From positions 34,147-98,146 of the forward strand of contig CAZIDP010000011.1 of assembly GCA_964537975.1 (NCBI GenBank): a stretch of DNA of 64,000 bases, written 5' to 3'. The stretch's first letter is position 1; each line of letters starts with the position of its first letter. This document shows, one piece after another, positions 16,550 through 25,590 of the stretch. The position numbers and the translations under genes were made by a program. Source of the DNA: SCBR16-9 sp964537975 (GTDB lineage Bacteria; Hydrogenedentota; Hydrogenedentia; Hydrogenedentales; SCBR16-9). The notes under the pieces are model-generated. The model saw only the letters and a program-made list of their open reading frames with translations, was not told the DNA's origin and made no database searches.

Positions 16550-17319
16550 TCGGTTTGCTTTCGGTTTTTATCGTAAATCAGGTACAAACCGTATAGTGTC
16601 AAATCCGTATCGACATGATCGATAGATTGGGTCAGCCCGGCAATAACACTGGCCAGGCCACCAGTTGCGACAACGGTGGGGTCGCCACCCATTTCAACGG
16701 CCATTCGGCGTATCAGGCCATCTACCAAATCAGCATACCCATAAGTTAGACCAGATTGTATATTGGTTACGGTATTGCGCCCAATAACCGTATCGGGTAT
16801 GGCGATATCGACACGGGGCAGCTTGGCACAACGCTCAAACAGGGCATCCGCCGAAAGTTGAATGCCTGGAACGATAATACCACCGCGCCAGGCAGCATTT
16901 TCAGTAACGGCATCAAATGTGGTGGCCGTTCCGAAATCGATCAGGATCAAGTCACCGGGGTAACGATCAAGCGCGCCTACGGCGTTGACAATTCTATCCG
17001 CGCCAACTTCCTTCGGATTGTCGCACTGCAATACCAGGCCTGTCTTAATTCCGGGGCCGACCATGATGGGCTTTGTTTGAAAAGCACTTTCGCAAGCCTG
17101 GATAACCGGGGCATTCATTTGTGGGGCGACGCTTGAGATGCAACACCCGGAAATGGCATCCGGATCGAATCCTGCACTTTGAAGCAGCATCAGCAGTGTC
17201 ACACGGAGTTCATCTGCCGTGCGATTACTGGATGAAATCCGCCAGTGATGGCACAGTACCGGGCCATCATACAGACCCAACACCGTATTGGAATTTCCGA
17301 CATCGAGAACCAATAACAT
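16546..17319 (-). CDS. coaX: Type III pantothenate kinase
   Basis: 257 residues, normal for CoaX. The ASKHA-type phosphate-binding motif DVGNSNTVLGLYD is at the N-terminus. Further landmarks are PKEVGADRIVNAVGA (about residue 102), DFGTATTFDAV (about 129) with the catalytic aspartate, GGIIVPGI and the adenosine-site ATGGLA near the C-terminus. Catalyses ATP-dependent phosphorylation of pantothenate, the first step to coenzyme A. It sits 7 nt after birA, a frequent bacterial pairing, and overlaps lptC by 4 nt. Confidence 0.95.
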   Translation of the reverse strand: MLLVLDVGNSNTVLGLYDGPVLCHHWRISSSNRTADELRVTLLMLLQSAGFDPDAISGCCISSVAPQMNAPVIQACESAFQTKPIMVGPGIKTGLVLQCDNPKEVGADRIVNAVGALDRYPGDLILIDFGTATTFDAVTENAAWRGGIIVPGIQLSADALFERCAKLPRVDIAIPDTVIGRNTVTNIQSGLTYGYADLVDGLIRRMAVEMGGDPTVVATGGLASVIAGLTQSIDHVDTDLTLYGLYLIYDKNRKQTE

Positions 17320-17326
17320 AATTTAC

Positions 17327-18076
17327 TCAGGCTCCCAGTCCATCTGCCGTAAAGATACCACCCGCGATTATATGCCGAATGCCGGTCCGTGTTTCTATGT
17401 GCAAGGTCCCGTCCGGAGCGATGTCCCGGACACGTCCCCGCACGCCATCCCGTTCAATGTGTTGTCCCAGCAGGTCGCAGGCAGTTACCCAGTCCCTGTG
17501 GACTTGTGATTCATGGCCCATTTCTAAACGTTGAATAAAATGGTCCAGTGTAGTCAGCAATTGTGCCAATACTTCACCCCGATCCCAGGCAGTATTCGTT
17601 GCCGCTTCCAGGGAAGTCGCTTTGCCTTGCAGGGACTCAGGAAAGTCAGCTTCGCGCATGCCTACATTGAGACCAATGCCCACCGCACTACGCCCATTAC
17701 GGTGTTCAACAAGGATACCGCACACCTTCTTATGTTGCCATAATAAATCATTGGGCCACTTAACCACCAGTTCCAGCCTGGGGCGAACAGCATCCCGCAC
17801 AGCCAAAGCTGCGGCAAACATCAGACCGCAGGCGGGCAGATCGAGGGCCACGCTGAACATCAGTCCCAGACCAGGTGGACTGTGCCAGGTATTGCCGTGT
17901 CTGCCGCGACCGGCCAGTTGCTGCTCCGCGATAAATACAGTCCCGTGTTCACCGTGGCGCAGGGCCAGGTTGTTGGTAGAAGCCACCAGGTGTTTTGCGT
18001 TTATGGTGTGGCCGATGATCTGGGTGTCCAGGGGAGGCAGTATCAGGCCAGGTAGAATTTCTCTTGCATCAGTCAT
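17327..18076 (-). CDS. birA: Biotin--[acetyl-CoA-carboxylase] ligase
   Basis: 249 residues. It contains the biotinyl-AMP binding loop GRGRHGNTW (consensus GRGRxGRxW) near residue 57, SPPGLGLMFSV, and the catalytic VKWPNDLLW near 105 followed by KKVCGILVE. No N-terminal winged helix is present, so it is a monofunctional ligase without the E. coli BirA repressor function. Attaches biotin to the carboxyl carrier protein of acetyl-CoA carboxylase. Its start overlaps the end of nadC by 8 nt. Confidence 0.94.
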   Translation of the reverse strand: MTDAREILPGLILPPLDTQIIGHTINAKHLVASTNNLALRHGEHGTVFIAEQQLAGRGRHGNTWHSPPGLGLMFSVALDLPACGLMFAAALAVRDAVRPRLELVVKWPNDLLWQHKKVCGILVEHRNGRSAVGIGLNVGMREADFPESLQGKATSLEAATNTAWDRGEVLAQLLTTLDHFIQRLEMGHESQVHRDWVTACDLLGQHIERDGVRGRVRDIAPDGTLHIETRTGIRHIIAGGIFTADGLGA

Positions 18077-18926
18077 GATCTATTAACAAAGACAGGTCGA
18101 GCGACATTGAGGAATGCGTTATACTGCCTACGGAAACAATATTTACGCCCGTTTCCGCGATACTTCGTATACGCTTCAGGGTGACATTGCCACTGGCTTC
18201 CAATTGCGGAGGATGATGCCCTGATTTGGCTGCATGTTCGTGTACTATGCGGACAGACTCTTTCAGTTCCGGTATGTCCATGTTGTCCAGCATGATGATT
18301 TGCACGCCGAGATTCAGTGCCTCCTGAAGTTCCTCATAATTGCGTACTTCCACTTCAATACCCATCAGATGGTGCGCATTGTGTCGCGCTCGTTCTACGG
18401 CAGCACGAATACCACCCGATGCCGCGATATGGTTTTCCTTGATGAGTATGCCGTCGATAAGGGAATGCCGATGGTTCGCGCCACCTCCGTGTACCACCGC
18501 GGCTTTCTCCAGGTCCCGGAGGAGCGGCGTCGTCTTTCTTGTCGCACAGATTCGACAGGGCAGGCCATCCAACGCCGACACAAATGCTGAAGTTTCCGTA
18601 GCGATACCCGACAGATGCTGGATAAAGTTCATGGCCGTGCGTTCCGCCATCAACGCGGCACGGGAACGCGCGGTAAACCTGGCCAGTATAATGCCTTTTT
18701 CAAAATGCTGACCATCGTGCAGGGCTTCCCAGGTTTCAATTTCGGCATCCATCAGCTCAAAAGCTCGGCGGAATGGATGCATGCCACTGAGCACACCGGA
18801 CTGCTTTGCCACCAGCTTGACATTGGAACGCCGCTCCGCGTCTACCGTGGCCAGCGTGGTAATGTCCTTCCAGGCGTGGTCTTCTTCCAACGCAGCGCGA
18901 ACCAGTTGTGTCAGCGGATCTTGCAT
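18069..18926 (-). CDS. nadC: Nicotinate-nucleotide pyrophosphorylase (carboxylating)
   Basis: 285 residues from the ATG at 18926, which has GGAG 6 nt upstream; a GTG at 18941 would add five residues. Family landmarks are ALEEDHAWKDITT, the PRPP/quinolinate-site segments RTAMNFIQHLSGIAT and ATRKTTPLLRDLEKAAVVHGG, HRHSLIDGILIKENHI, then IIMLDNM and LEASGNVTL. Converts quinolinate and PRPP to nicotinate mononucleotide in de novo NAD synthesis. Located between hisS and birA in a dense leftward run; nadA and nadB are not here. Confidence 0.95.
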   Translation of the reverse strand: MQDPLTQLVRAALEEDHAWKDITTLATVDAERRSNVKLVAKQSGVLSGMHPFRRAFELMDAEIETWEALHDGQHFEKGIILARFTARSRAALMAERTAMNFIQHLSGIATETSAFVSALDGLPCRICATRKTTPLLRDLEKAAVVHGGGANHRHSLIDGILIKENHIAASGGIRAAVERARHNAHHLMGIEVEVRNYEELQEALNLGVQIIMLDNMDIPELKESVRIVHEHAAKSGHHPPQLEASGNVTLKRIRSIAETGVNIVSVGSITHSSMSLDLSLLIDHD

Positions 18927-18977
18927 AGTATCTCCATTCACTCAAATTCCATACATCGGATATTGAATACCACGGGG

Positions 18978-20495
18978 TTAATCAGTGGCCTGGTTACCCA
19001 GGATGGCGCGCACCTGCGCCACCATGTCATTTCTGGAAACGGTTATCTGGCCTGTTTTACCGGCTTCCATATAGGCATCACGTTCCGCTATGTCCGCCCG
19101 GCCCGATTTGCCCTCGTGCAGGTCTTTTATGGACACAACGCCTTGAAGCAGCTCATCTTCTCCGATGATGACTGCCACCGGAATACCGTAATGGTCGGCA
19201 TGGGAAAGCTGGTTGCCCATTTGCATTTTCTTTTTGCTTGCAAAAAAGGCTTCGGTACGAATGCCGGCACTCCGCAATTCTGACGCCAATCGCAAGGTCT
19301 CACTTTTGGGAACATTGCCCATGCTAACCACGAGTACCTGCACCGGAGTGCGTTCTGTTGAGACACATCCCAGGTAAGTCAGCGCGGCCATGAGCCGGTC
19401 CAGACCCACGGACATGCCGGTACAGGGGATGGGTTGGTCCTTGAATCGAGAAACCAGTCCGTCATAACGTCCGCCCCCCATGATTGAGCCGAATTCCGGC
19501 GCCTTGGGCAGAATCATCTCGAACACAGGGCCGGTATAGTAATCCAGTCCACGTGCCAGACTTGGATCAAAGCGTGCGTGTTGCTCAGCGATTCCCAGTG
19601 CTTCCAGGGTGGCCGCCAGCTCCCGCAATTCATCCAGCGCTTCCTGTGCGGTTTTACTGTCGGACAAGTGCGGCATCAGTGCTTCCACCAGTTCAACGCG
19701 GGTGGAGGCTTCCACAGCGATAAAGGCGAGTATTTTGTCGATGGTTACCTCATCCAGCCCGACCCCTGGAATAGGGTCGCCCGAATCGTCAATACGCCCG
19801 GGGCCGAATTCCAGGCGGATATTGTCCAGTCCCACCTTGGCACGCTTGTCTATCACCCGCAACACATGCTTCTGGCGGTTGGGATCATCAATTCCACAAT
19901 CCAACAACAGCGCGTCTATGAGTTTGCGGTTGTTAATCAGCACCGTATAGTCCGGCACATTCAAGTCACGCATGATGGTACACATTACCGCAATGATCTC
20001 ACCGTCTGCGGCCACCGTGGGCGCGCCCGCGACATCAATGTCCACCTGGGTAAACTGGCGGAAACGGCCAGGGCCAGGCTTGTCCGCGCGCCACACCGGC
20101 CCCCAGGCATAACGCCGGAAAGGCGCCTTGAGCTGGTCCGGATATTGCGCCAGCATACGGGCAAACGGCACGGTCAGGTCAAACCGCAGAGCAATTTCTT
20201 CGCCTTCAGGGCTTTCCAGTCGAAACAATTCCTTGTTTGCCCCCTCACCCCCCGCGCCAAGCAGAATATCCAGGTATTCCATTGCCGGCGATTCCAAGGG
20301 CACAAACCCAAACAACTCGAAAATGTTTTCAATCGTCTGGATAACAGCCTTCCGTGGAAGCACGGCCTCCGGCAACAAATCCTGAAAACCCTTTAGCGTT
20401 CGTGCTTCCACACGCTTAGGTTTACCTGATTTGCCCTTTGGCGCTGATTTGGCATCCTGAACCGGCTTTTTCTCCGGCTCCTGAAGTATAGACAT
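18978..20495 (-). CDS. hisS: Histidine--tRNA ligase
   Basis: 505 residues from the ATG at 20495 (a TTG at 20507 is the alternative); no strong Shine-Dalgarno is visible. Class II synthetase with KGFQDLLPE, motif 2 region FRRYAWGPVWRADKPGPGRF, the histidine-specific GLDYYTGPVFEMIL and GGGRYDGL, and a C-terminal anticodon-binding domain (TPVQVLVVSMG onward). Longer than the common 420-residue form because of an N-terminal lysine-rich extension of about 30 residues and internal insertions. Charges tRNA-His. First gene of the leftward run hisS-nadC-birA-coaX-lptC-lptA-lptB. Confidence 0.95.
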   Translation of the reverse strand: MSILQEPEKKPVQDAKSAPKGKSGKPKRVEARTLKGFQDLLPEAVLPRKAVIQTIENIFELFGFVPLESPAMEYLDILLGAGGEGANKELFRLESPEGEEIALRFDLTVPFARMLAQYPDQLKAPFRRYAWGPVWRADKPGPGRFRQFTQVDIDVAGAPTVAADGEIIAVMCTIMRDLNVPDYTVLINNRKLIDALLLDCGIDDPNRQKHVLRVIDKRAKVGLDNIRLEFGPGRIDDSGDPIPGVGLDEVTIDKILAFIAVEASTRVELVEALMPHLSDSKTAQEALDELRELAATLEALGIAEQHARFDPSLARGLDYYTGPVFEMILPKAPEFGSIMGGGRYDGLVSRFKDQPIPCTGMSVGLDRLMAALTYLGCVSTERTPVQVLVVSMGNVPKSETLRLASELRSAGIRTEAFFASKKKMQMGNQLSHADHYGIPVAVIIGEDELLQGVVSIKDLHEGKSGRADIAERDAYMEAGKTGQITVSRNDMVAQVRAILGNQATD

Positions 20496-20507
20496 AGCAA
20501 TAACCAA

Positions 20508-21098
20508 TCTTTTGTAACTGCGGTGTTTTACCGGACAGGGTATTCAGCAATCGCGACATAACAGATACACACCCGTATCCGCGCCTGCGCCCCAAGCCTG
20601 TCCAAAACAACCATCACGATGACACGTTTCTATCAGAGCAATTCCTATGCCCATGATTGGAAACCGGGAATAAGACAAGCTCCGGTAAAACGACGTGGAA
20701 ACAGGTGGGGAAAAGGCGATTCCTGGCCTTATATGCGACACTGATACCCTGTAAATTTTAGCAGAGAAAGGGGGAAAGGGTCAAAGTACAGGGGAGACTG
20801 CGTTTCGCATGGCACCTATTCCGAATTGCTCCAGGAAGCGCGCCGCAATCACCCCCGAGATATCCCGGCCACCGGTTCGACCCGGATTACGCTGAAGCAC
20901 CCCACTGCGCAGCCATGACATCAGCGCGACAGGGGAGCGCCTTTGTTCCTGCTATGGAGCCATTGGTATAAAATGCATATTTGCATTGTGGTTATATGCA
21001 TTTGTATGAAAACACCTAATGTGCAAAATCATGAACAACATTAGTAGAATAGTCAGTTATATTGACCCGCAAGAAGTGATGTTCTTATAGGTTGAATT
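20508..21098. other. Intergenic stretch with a gene remnant
   Basis: About 590 bp. On the minus strand, 20781-20951 is open for 56 codons and ends ARFLEQFGIGAMRNAVSPVL; it contains the segment RNPGRTGGRDISG, which looks protein-like but has no convincing start. I do not recognise the family. The left part is GC-rich like the chromosome, while from about 20960 rightward the sequence turns AT-rich, marking the left edge of the accessory cluster. Confidence 0.4.
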
Positions 21099-21491
21099 TC
21101 AGTTGTGCGTCAACCAAAGTCCACGCAATGCAACGAACAATCCGATCGTGAACAAGACGAGTGACAGACAAAAGAAGACTTTATGCACCCGACCTAATGC
21201 CTTCCCACGAGCCTTAGTTTCATCTTTGTCATACGATCTAGACGATTCATATCGGATGTGATTTATTGGCGCTAGCAACACTAGCCCTATTACTAAGAAG
21301 CAGATTGCGATTGTTATTGACTTTGAAAGCGTAGAAAAATCATCATCGGCTAGCAGCAGCTGTGTTTGAAAAGTCAGTAATGCGAGAATTCCTCCCCCGT
21401 TAAGAAGAAACATGCCCTTCACTCCCTGTGAATGAAGCTCAGCCCTACGGTTTGCCCTTAATTTATAATCTTCCGGTTCTCTCTCAGCCAT
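21099..21491 (-). CDS. Small membrane protein with three predicted TM helices
   Basis: 130 residues from the ATG at 21491, with AAGGAG six nt upstream. A charged N-terminal region (EREPEDYKLRANRRAELHSQ) is followed by hydrophobic segments at about 25-45 (MFLLNGGGILALLTF), 55-78 (ITIAICFLVIGLVLLAP) and 105-125 (VFFCLSLVLFTIGLFVAL). I do not recognise the family. Downstream of the DUF4365 gene by about 74 nt and in the same direction, so probably co-transcribed. The layout (soluble charged head plus membrane helices) resembles small membrane effectors of some defence loci, but that is only a structural analogy. Confidence 0.8.
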   Translation of the reverse strand: MAEREPEDYKLRANRRAELHSQGVKGMFLLNGGGILALLTFQTQLLLADDDFSTLSKSITIAICFLVIGLVLLAPINHIRYESSRSYDKDETKARGKALGRVHKVFFCLSLVLFTIGLFVALRGLWLTHN

Positions 21492-21568
21492 CAACCTCTC
21501 CTTTCTGTATCATAATGCCCGTCCAGCTTGAACACCTCGTAATTACCATTACCCTAAAAACATTGTTA

Positions 21569-22522
21569 TCACTCAAGTGTGAAAACTTTCTTCAAAATCG
21601 GATCGTTTTCAATCAGAAAATTATCCAAATTTAGAAATGACTTACCTAAGTCGTTTAATGAGAGCAGTAATCTGTATTTCTCCACCTCTCCATTCTCATA
21701 ACATGGGCTTAGTTCTCCTGGAGGGCTATACCATTCTTCAAATGGGATTGTAAAAAATGGCGTATTTGTTTCTTTGTCATACCAAGTGAAACATTCGTCA
21801 TACCACACATTCCGCATGTACTCTTCATGTGCCTCCAGGTCCATTTCATAATCTGCCCAAGGCAATAAATGACCTATTATCTCTTTAATAGAAGTTTCAG
21901 GAGCGTATGTAGTTGGCCAGATCTCCGATTCCACGTCACTCTTAGAATCACAGCCGATAATGATTTGGAATCGTGGTAATGATTTATTTATCCAGTCTTC
22001 AAACTCTATGTACACTACTTCGCCAGTGGCAACTAGATTTATCCACTTTCTATCGAGCTTGAGTCTCATCAGTTTCTGAATATATGGAGGTGGCTGGAGG
22101 AGTTGCCGAAGGGCTTGCAGGGAGTGTTCATTCAACTGATTTTCTTTAGGTATTTCGATTTTCCACAGATTTCCAGTACAAGTTGATGTTTCTGCTTCAA
22201 CTCTCTCCCAGAATAGTTCGTTTCGATCAGGATGAAATAATATAATTATTATCGGAAGCATATGATTAGACCAGTATTCAATATGGCGATTATCTGTTCT
22301 AAATACATATGCAGCTTCTGTCTCCTCCTTAAAATAACTAGTGCCAGACTTCACTTGGATTCCGATCAACGCTCCAGTGGGTTTCCTCCCTTCAACTATT
22401 TCAACTTGGGCATCAATACCAAAGTCATTCTGATGTTGTTCACGGAATAACCATCCATGGGAGGAGAAGAATGTCTCAACTCTACTGATACCAATTCTGT
22501 CAATTATAGGTTTTTCAGACAT
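21569..22522 (-). CDS. DUF4365 domain protein, probable PD-(D/E)XK nuclease fold
   Basis: 317 residues from the ATG at 22522. The first 140 residues match the DUF4365 pattern: IDRIGISRVETFFSSHGWLF, then NDFGID (D37), Q39-V-E41 and GIQVK (Q56, K58), i.e. the D...E...QxK constellation of PD-(D/E)XK nuclease folds. The remainder (150-317) is unrecognised and acidic, with several tryptophans. DUF4365 proteins are common in accessory and defence-type regions; a nuclease function is inferred from the fold. Both neighbours run in the same direction with about 75-90 nt gaps. AT-rich compared with flanking housekeeping genes, suggesting transfer. Confidence 0.85.
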   Translation of the reverse strand: MSEKPIIDRIGISRVETFFSSHGWLFREQHQNDFGIDAQVEIVEGRKPTGALIGIQVKSGTSYFKEETEAAYVFRTDNRHIEYWSNHMLPIIIILFHPDRNELFWERVEAETSTCTGNLWKIEIPKENQLNEHSLQALRQLLQPPPYIQKLMRLKLDRKWINLVATGEVVYIEFEDWINKSLPRFQIIIGCDSKSDVESEIWPTTYAPETSIKEIIGHLLPWADYEMDLEAHEEYMRNVWYDECFTWYDKETNTPFFTIPFEEWYSPPGELSPCYENGEVEKYRLLLSLNDLGKSFLNLDNFLIENDPILKKVFTLE

Positions 22523-22612
22523 CAATAATTTCAATTGCTTTCTACCTATGAAAAATTATTCTCACGTGCTGCACAAACAGCATACAGCAAAACGAGTAAT
22601 AACTTTAGGAAT

Positions 22613-23491
22613 TTATTTGGCAATTGCACTCGTAAGTTTTGCCAATTCTTTAAAGTCGCTTTCTCTAAGAATTCTTATCGGGTTTCCTTTATTAATGAGT
22701 TCTTCTGCTTTCCTATGCTTAGAACTCTTTTCATGGCCAGCAAGCCTCTTTGTATCTTGATCTCCCACGACTAGTATAGTTGTCTGCTTTGTAACTCCAG
22801 ACGCTACTTGGCACCCAAGGGTTGCAGCTAAATCAGCTGCCTCTCGCCGTGGTAACTCAAGCATCCCAGTAAAGACAAGTACCTCACCATTAAGTGTGCC
22901 GTCAGGGTTTCCTTCGCGTCTGATAATTGAGTCAGAACTTGCAGATGATAAATTAATTGGCTGCCGTACTCTTTTGAACCAACTTTCAATATCCATTTTA
23001 CTTTCATTGATTGCAGCGATAAAAATCATAGCTGCAGCCTTAGCATCTTCCAAGGCATCATGATGTTTGAAGTCATAGCCTATCAATTTACAGACGTCAT
23101 ACAGACCGTATCCCTTCCATGCGCATTCTGGCCAAGTTCGGCGTGCTACCTGAGCCGAATCAAGCCAGACACTTTGTGGTAGGCTTACCTGATACCGCTG
23201 GGCTGCTCGATGAATCGCCACTCGATCAAAGTGTGAATGACACACAACTACGTAACCTTCAAGATATAAACTAAGTATATCAACTAATTCAGGAAAAGTC
23301 GGTGAGTCTTGGACGGCGGACTTATCAATACTATGAATTGACACATTCACATCATCGAAATAGTCCTCTGGATTAACATAAGATTTCCATTCATCCGTGA
23401 TGACAGAATTTTCACATCTAGCAATTCCAATCTGACAGATTGAAGCCAAATCAGCATTCGCAGTCTCAACATCAATGGCCACAAATTTCAT
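22613..23491 (-). CDS. DEDDh 3'-5' exonuclease with C-terminal BRCT domain
   Basis: 292 residues; GGAG precedes the ATG. The N-terminal exonuclease domain (1-165) has all DEDDh residues: D7 and E9 in DVET, D89 in HFDR, H144 and D149 in HHDALEDA. A linker (about 165-200) leads to a BRCT domain (about 203-290) with EVLVFTGMLELPRREAADLA, LGCQVASGVTKQTTILVVGD and KHRKAEELINKG. The combination resembles DnaQ/epsilon-like exonucleases that use BRCT to bind DNA ends. First gene of the AT-rich three-gene cluster. It may trim or sense DNA ends for repair or for a defence system; no polymerase or ligase is nearby. Confidence 0.9.
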   Translation of the reverse strand: MKFVAIDVETANADLASICQIGIARCENSVITDEWKSYVNPEDYFDDVNVSIHSIDKSAVQDSPTFPELVDILSLYLEGYVVVCHSHFDRVAIHRAAQRYQVSLPQSVWLDSAQVARRTWPECAWKGYGLYDVCKLIGYDFKHHDALEDAKAAAMIFIAAINESKMDIESWFKRVRQPINLSSASSDSIIRREGNPDGTLNGEVLVFTGMLELPRREAADLAATLGCQVASGVTKQTTILVVGDQDTKRLAGHEKSSKHRKAEELINKGNPIRILRESDFKELAKLTSAIAK

Positions 23492-24751
23492 AGCTATAGA
23501 CTCCTTTACATTGCCAAACTATAATTTGAATGAATATATAATAAATTCATATGCTTTTCATTTTTACTTGAAAATGGCATCTTGGAACATGACACCAAAG
23601 GTGTCGCTAATCCAGTTCATCAATTTCGTGTCGTTGAATCAGCCATCTGTGAGACCACTTTAGTATTTGATCAGTACTTTACTAACCCTGAGCACTTTTA
23701 TGGCATCATAGCTGTTGGCATATCGCAAGTCAAGTGTATGAAACCAAGTCCAAGTTTTAGTGAAATTGGATTATTATATGCAGCATATTTAAACACAAAC
23801 AACCGAACAACACCGGTTTTTCCTAAAAATAGTATACTGCTGTTATTTCTTGAACTTTATGCAGTCTGTCCGTTGACCACGTTTTCACCCGAGTCCCGCA
23901 TTTCCTGAATGAACATTGTCGACACGAAAATAGTGGTCTGTACGGACTCGTTTACAAGCGCTGGGCCCCTGGGTGAATTCCTTGTTTTATACCCCGTCCA
24001 GGTGGGCAACGGGTATCCATTTTCGGACGGCGTTGATCAGCGCAATGGCTTTCCCTGTTGAAACTGCTTAAAGGGGAATGCCTCACTTCACCTCCTGCAC
24101 TTCGCCTTACTTCAAATTCTAGCAACGATTTTCACATGTCATGTTATCATCCCTGATGATGTGTCCATCAGCACCAAAAGCAACTCATCTGAAAATGGTG
24201 GGTGATTTTTTGTGTATAAATCGCTTGCTCGATACAACAAATTCTGCAAAAACTTCAGTGCTTATATATTGAAATACATTTTTTACCATTATTACTAGAC
24301 TAGCCTCTTCAAATAAAATTGTTATATACTTTGTAATATATATAAACAACAAATATTTGTCATGTTTGATATGGTATTGTTGAAATCACGTCAATTTTTT
24401 CACTTCAAGAAAATGAAATACTATATATAGTATCACAAATAGTATATAATACCATATATTGTATACCATATTGATGCTCCAGCGTATTATTCACATGGCA
24501 TGAAATTTGCTAAATATCATAAAAAGATTGGTACTGACGCACACAGTTATGTTATGTGATGAAAGAATGTAAACGTAATTTCCATCAACTTACTTTATGA
24601 GGATATGCCATAGAATATTTTGAATTACGATCCGAAATGATGCCGCTAATGTGATGTGAATTTCCGATTCGCTCACAAGTATAAGTGCGTATAGAAAAAC
24701 TACAAGAGGTTGACGAAAAATTCAACGGATAAGAAAATAAGGAATAGTGAA
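23492..24751. other. Long AT-rich non-coding stretch with a truncated pabBC 3' end
   Basis: About 1.26 kb without a convincing gene. A 108-codon plus-strand frame at 23582-23908 lacks a ribosome-binding site and recognisable motifs. At 23994-24053 lies a copy of the 3' end of pabBC (separate entry). From about 24240 the sequence is very AT-rich. It includes the perfect 16-bp palindrome ATACTATATATAGTAT (24418-24433) followed by GTATATAATACC and TTGTATACC, possibly a regulator site or promoter for the PEP-CTERM gene. Confidence 0.5.
23994..24053 (-). pseudogene. Truncated duplicate of the pabBC 3' end
   Basis: About 60 bp matching 25598-25657 with only a few substitutions. On the minus strand it encodes INAVRKWIPVAHLDGV and a stop, against INAVRKWIPVAHLDGL and a stop in the intact gene. 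Upstream of it the match ends abruptly. The two copies are in direct orientation and bracket the PEP-CTERM gene. Confidence 0.85.
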
Positions 24752-25495
24752 ATGGTAAAACGTCTTTTAATCTTTAGTGTATTAATGGTCTTGATTAATT
24801 TTAGCTCTAATGCAACAAGTATATTGGTATCACAAAGTACAGGAATTAGTGGTTATGGATACGGATACAGTGCTTGGACCAACTTCACTAATGCGTTAGA
24901 TACTGCATCTGGAAATGGTGTAGATGTCGTTTCTAATTTCACCGATTTAAGTCTAATGCTAACCTATGATGCATTGCTTCTTGACCAGCGTTGGACTTCT
25001 GGATCATTGCAGGCGGGTGAAGCTGCCAATATTGCAACTTTCATCGCCACTGGTAAGCGAGTACTGATGATGGGTGAGAATAACAGTTGGACCAGCTGGA
25101 ATAACGGAATTCTATCCATTGTGGGCGGGAGTTATGGTAGTGAGTATGAAGGAGATACATCATCCACTTTAGCGCATCCACTTACAGCAGGTGTAAACAC
25201 AGTATACCTCCCTACGGCTGGACGTGCTGTCGGCGGAACAGCACTCTTTGACCAGAATTTTGCAACGCTCTGGGGAGCAGGAAATGTCCTTACGGTACTT
25301 GATGTAAATGTTTTGTCAAATTTTTCGTGGAATACTGAAGATAACGGCATATTTGCTACGAATGTGGCCAATTGGTTGGCTGAAAAACCAAGTGTTCCGC
25401 CCATCTCCGATCCTATCCCGGAACCAGCTACCCTAACATTACTTGGCCTGGGTATGGCGGGCATAGCGTATCGTCGCCTGCGAAAAAGAGCATAA
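24752..25495 (+). CDS. PEP-CTERM sorting domain protein of unknown function
   Basis: 247 residues from the ATG at 24752, with AAGGA upstream; a TTG at 24710 would add 14 residues before the signal peptide and has poor spacing. Signal peptide at about 1-22 (VKRLLIFSVLMVLINFSSNA). The body, with YDALLLDQRW and NIATFIATGKRVLMMGEN, resembles a Rossmann-like/GATase1-like fold but is not assignable. The C-terminus is a textbook PEP-CTERM: PEPATLTLLGLGMAGIAY then a basic RRLRKR tail. Such proteins are processed by an exosortase and linked to the envelope or matrix; no exosortase gene is in the window. It lies between the two pabBC 3'-end copies. Confidence 0.88.
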   Translation: MVKRLLIFSVLMVLINFSSNATSILVSQSTGISGYGYGYSAWTNFTNALDTASGNGVDVVSNFTDLSLMLTYDALLLDQRWTSGSLQAGEAANIATFIATGKRVLMMGENNSWTSWNNGILSIVGGSYGSEYEGDTSSTLAHPLTAGVNTVYLPTAGRAVGGTALFDQNFATLWGAGNVLTVLDVNVLSNFSWNTEDNGIFATNVANWLAEKPSVPPISDPIPEPATLTLLGLGMAGIAYRRLRKRA

Positions 25496-25537
25496 TGTGA
25501 TGCCAACATAGCTCATCAATTCATTAATCTTTTGCCT

Positions 25538-25574
25538 GTGTGGTCTTGGAGTTACATCTGAGGCCACGCTTTTT
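25538..25574 (+). terminator. Rho-independent terminator of the PEP-CTERM gene
   Basis: A 12-bp stem with G-U pairs, GTGTGGTCTTGG (25538-25549) with CTGAGGCCACGC (25558-25569), followed by TTTTT. It sits 43 nt after the stop. Confidence 0.75.
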
Positions 25575-25590
25575 ACTATGTACATTTTCA

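Noticed and set aside
19578..20396. 272-codon plus-strand ORF
   Set aside because: Lies fully antisense to hisS, whose motifs are unmistakable; it shows no family features.
23582..23908. 108-codon plus-strand ORF between the exonuclease and PEP-CTERM genes
   Set aside because: No ribosome-binding site, no motif, and irregular composition; most likely non-coding, although a decayed gene cannot be excluded.
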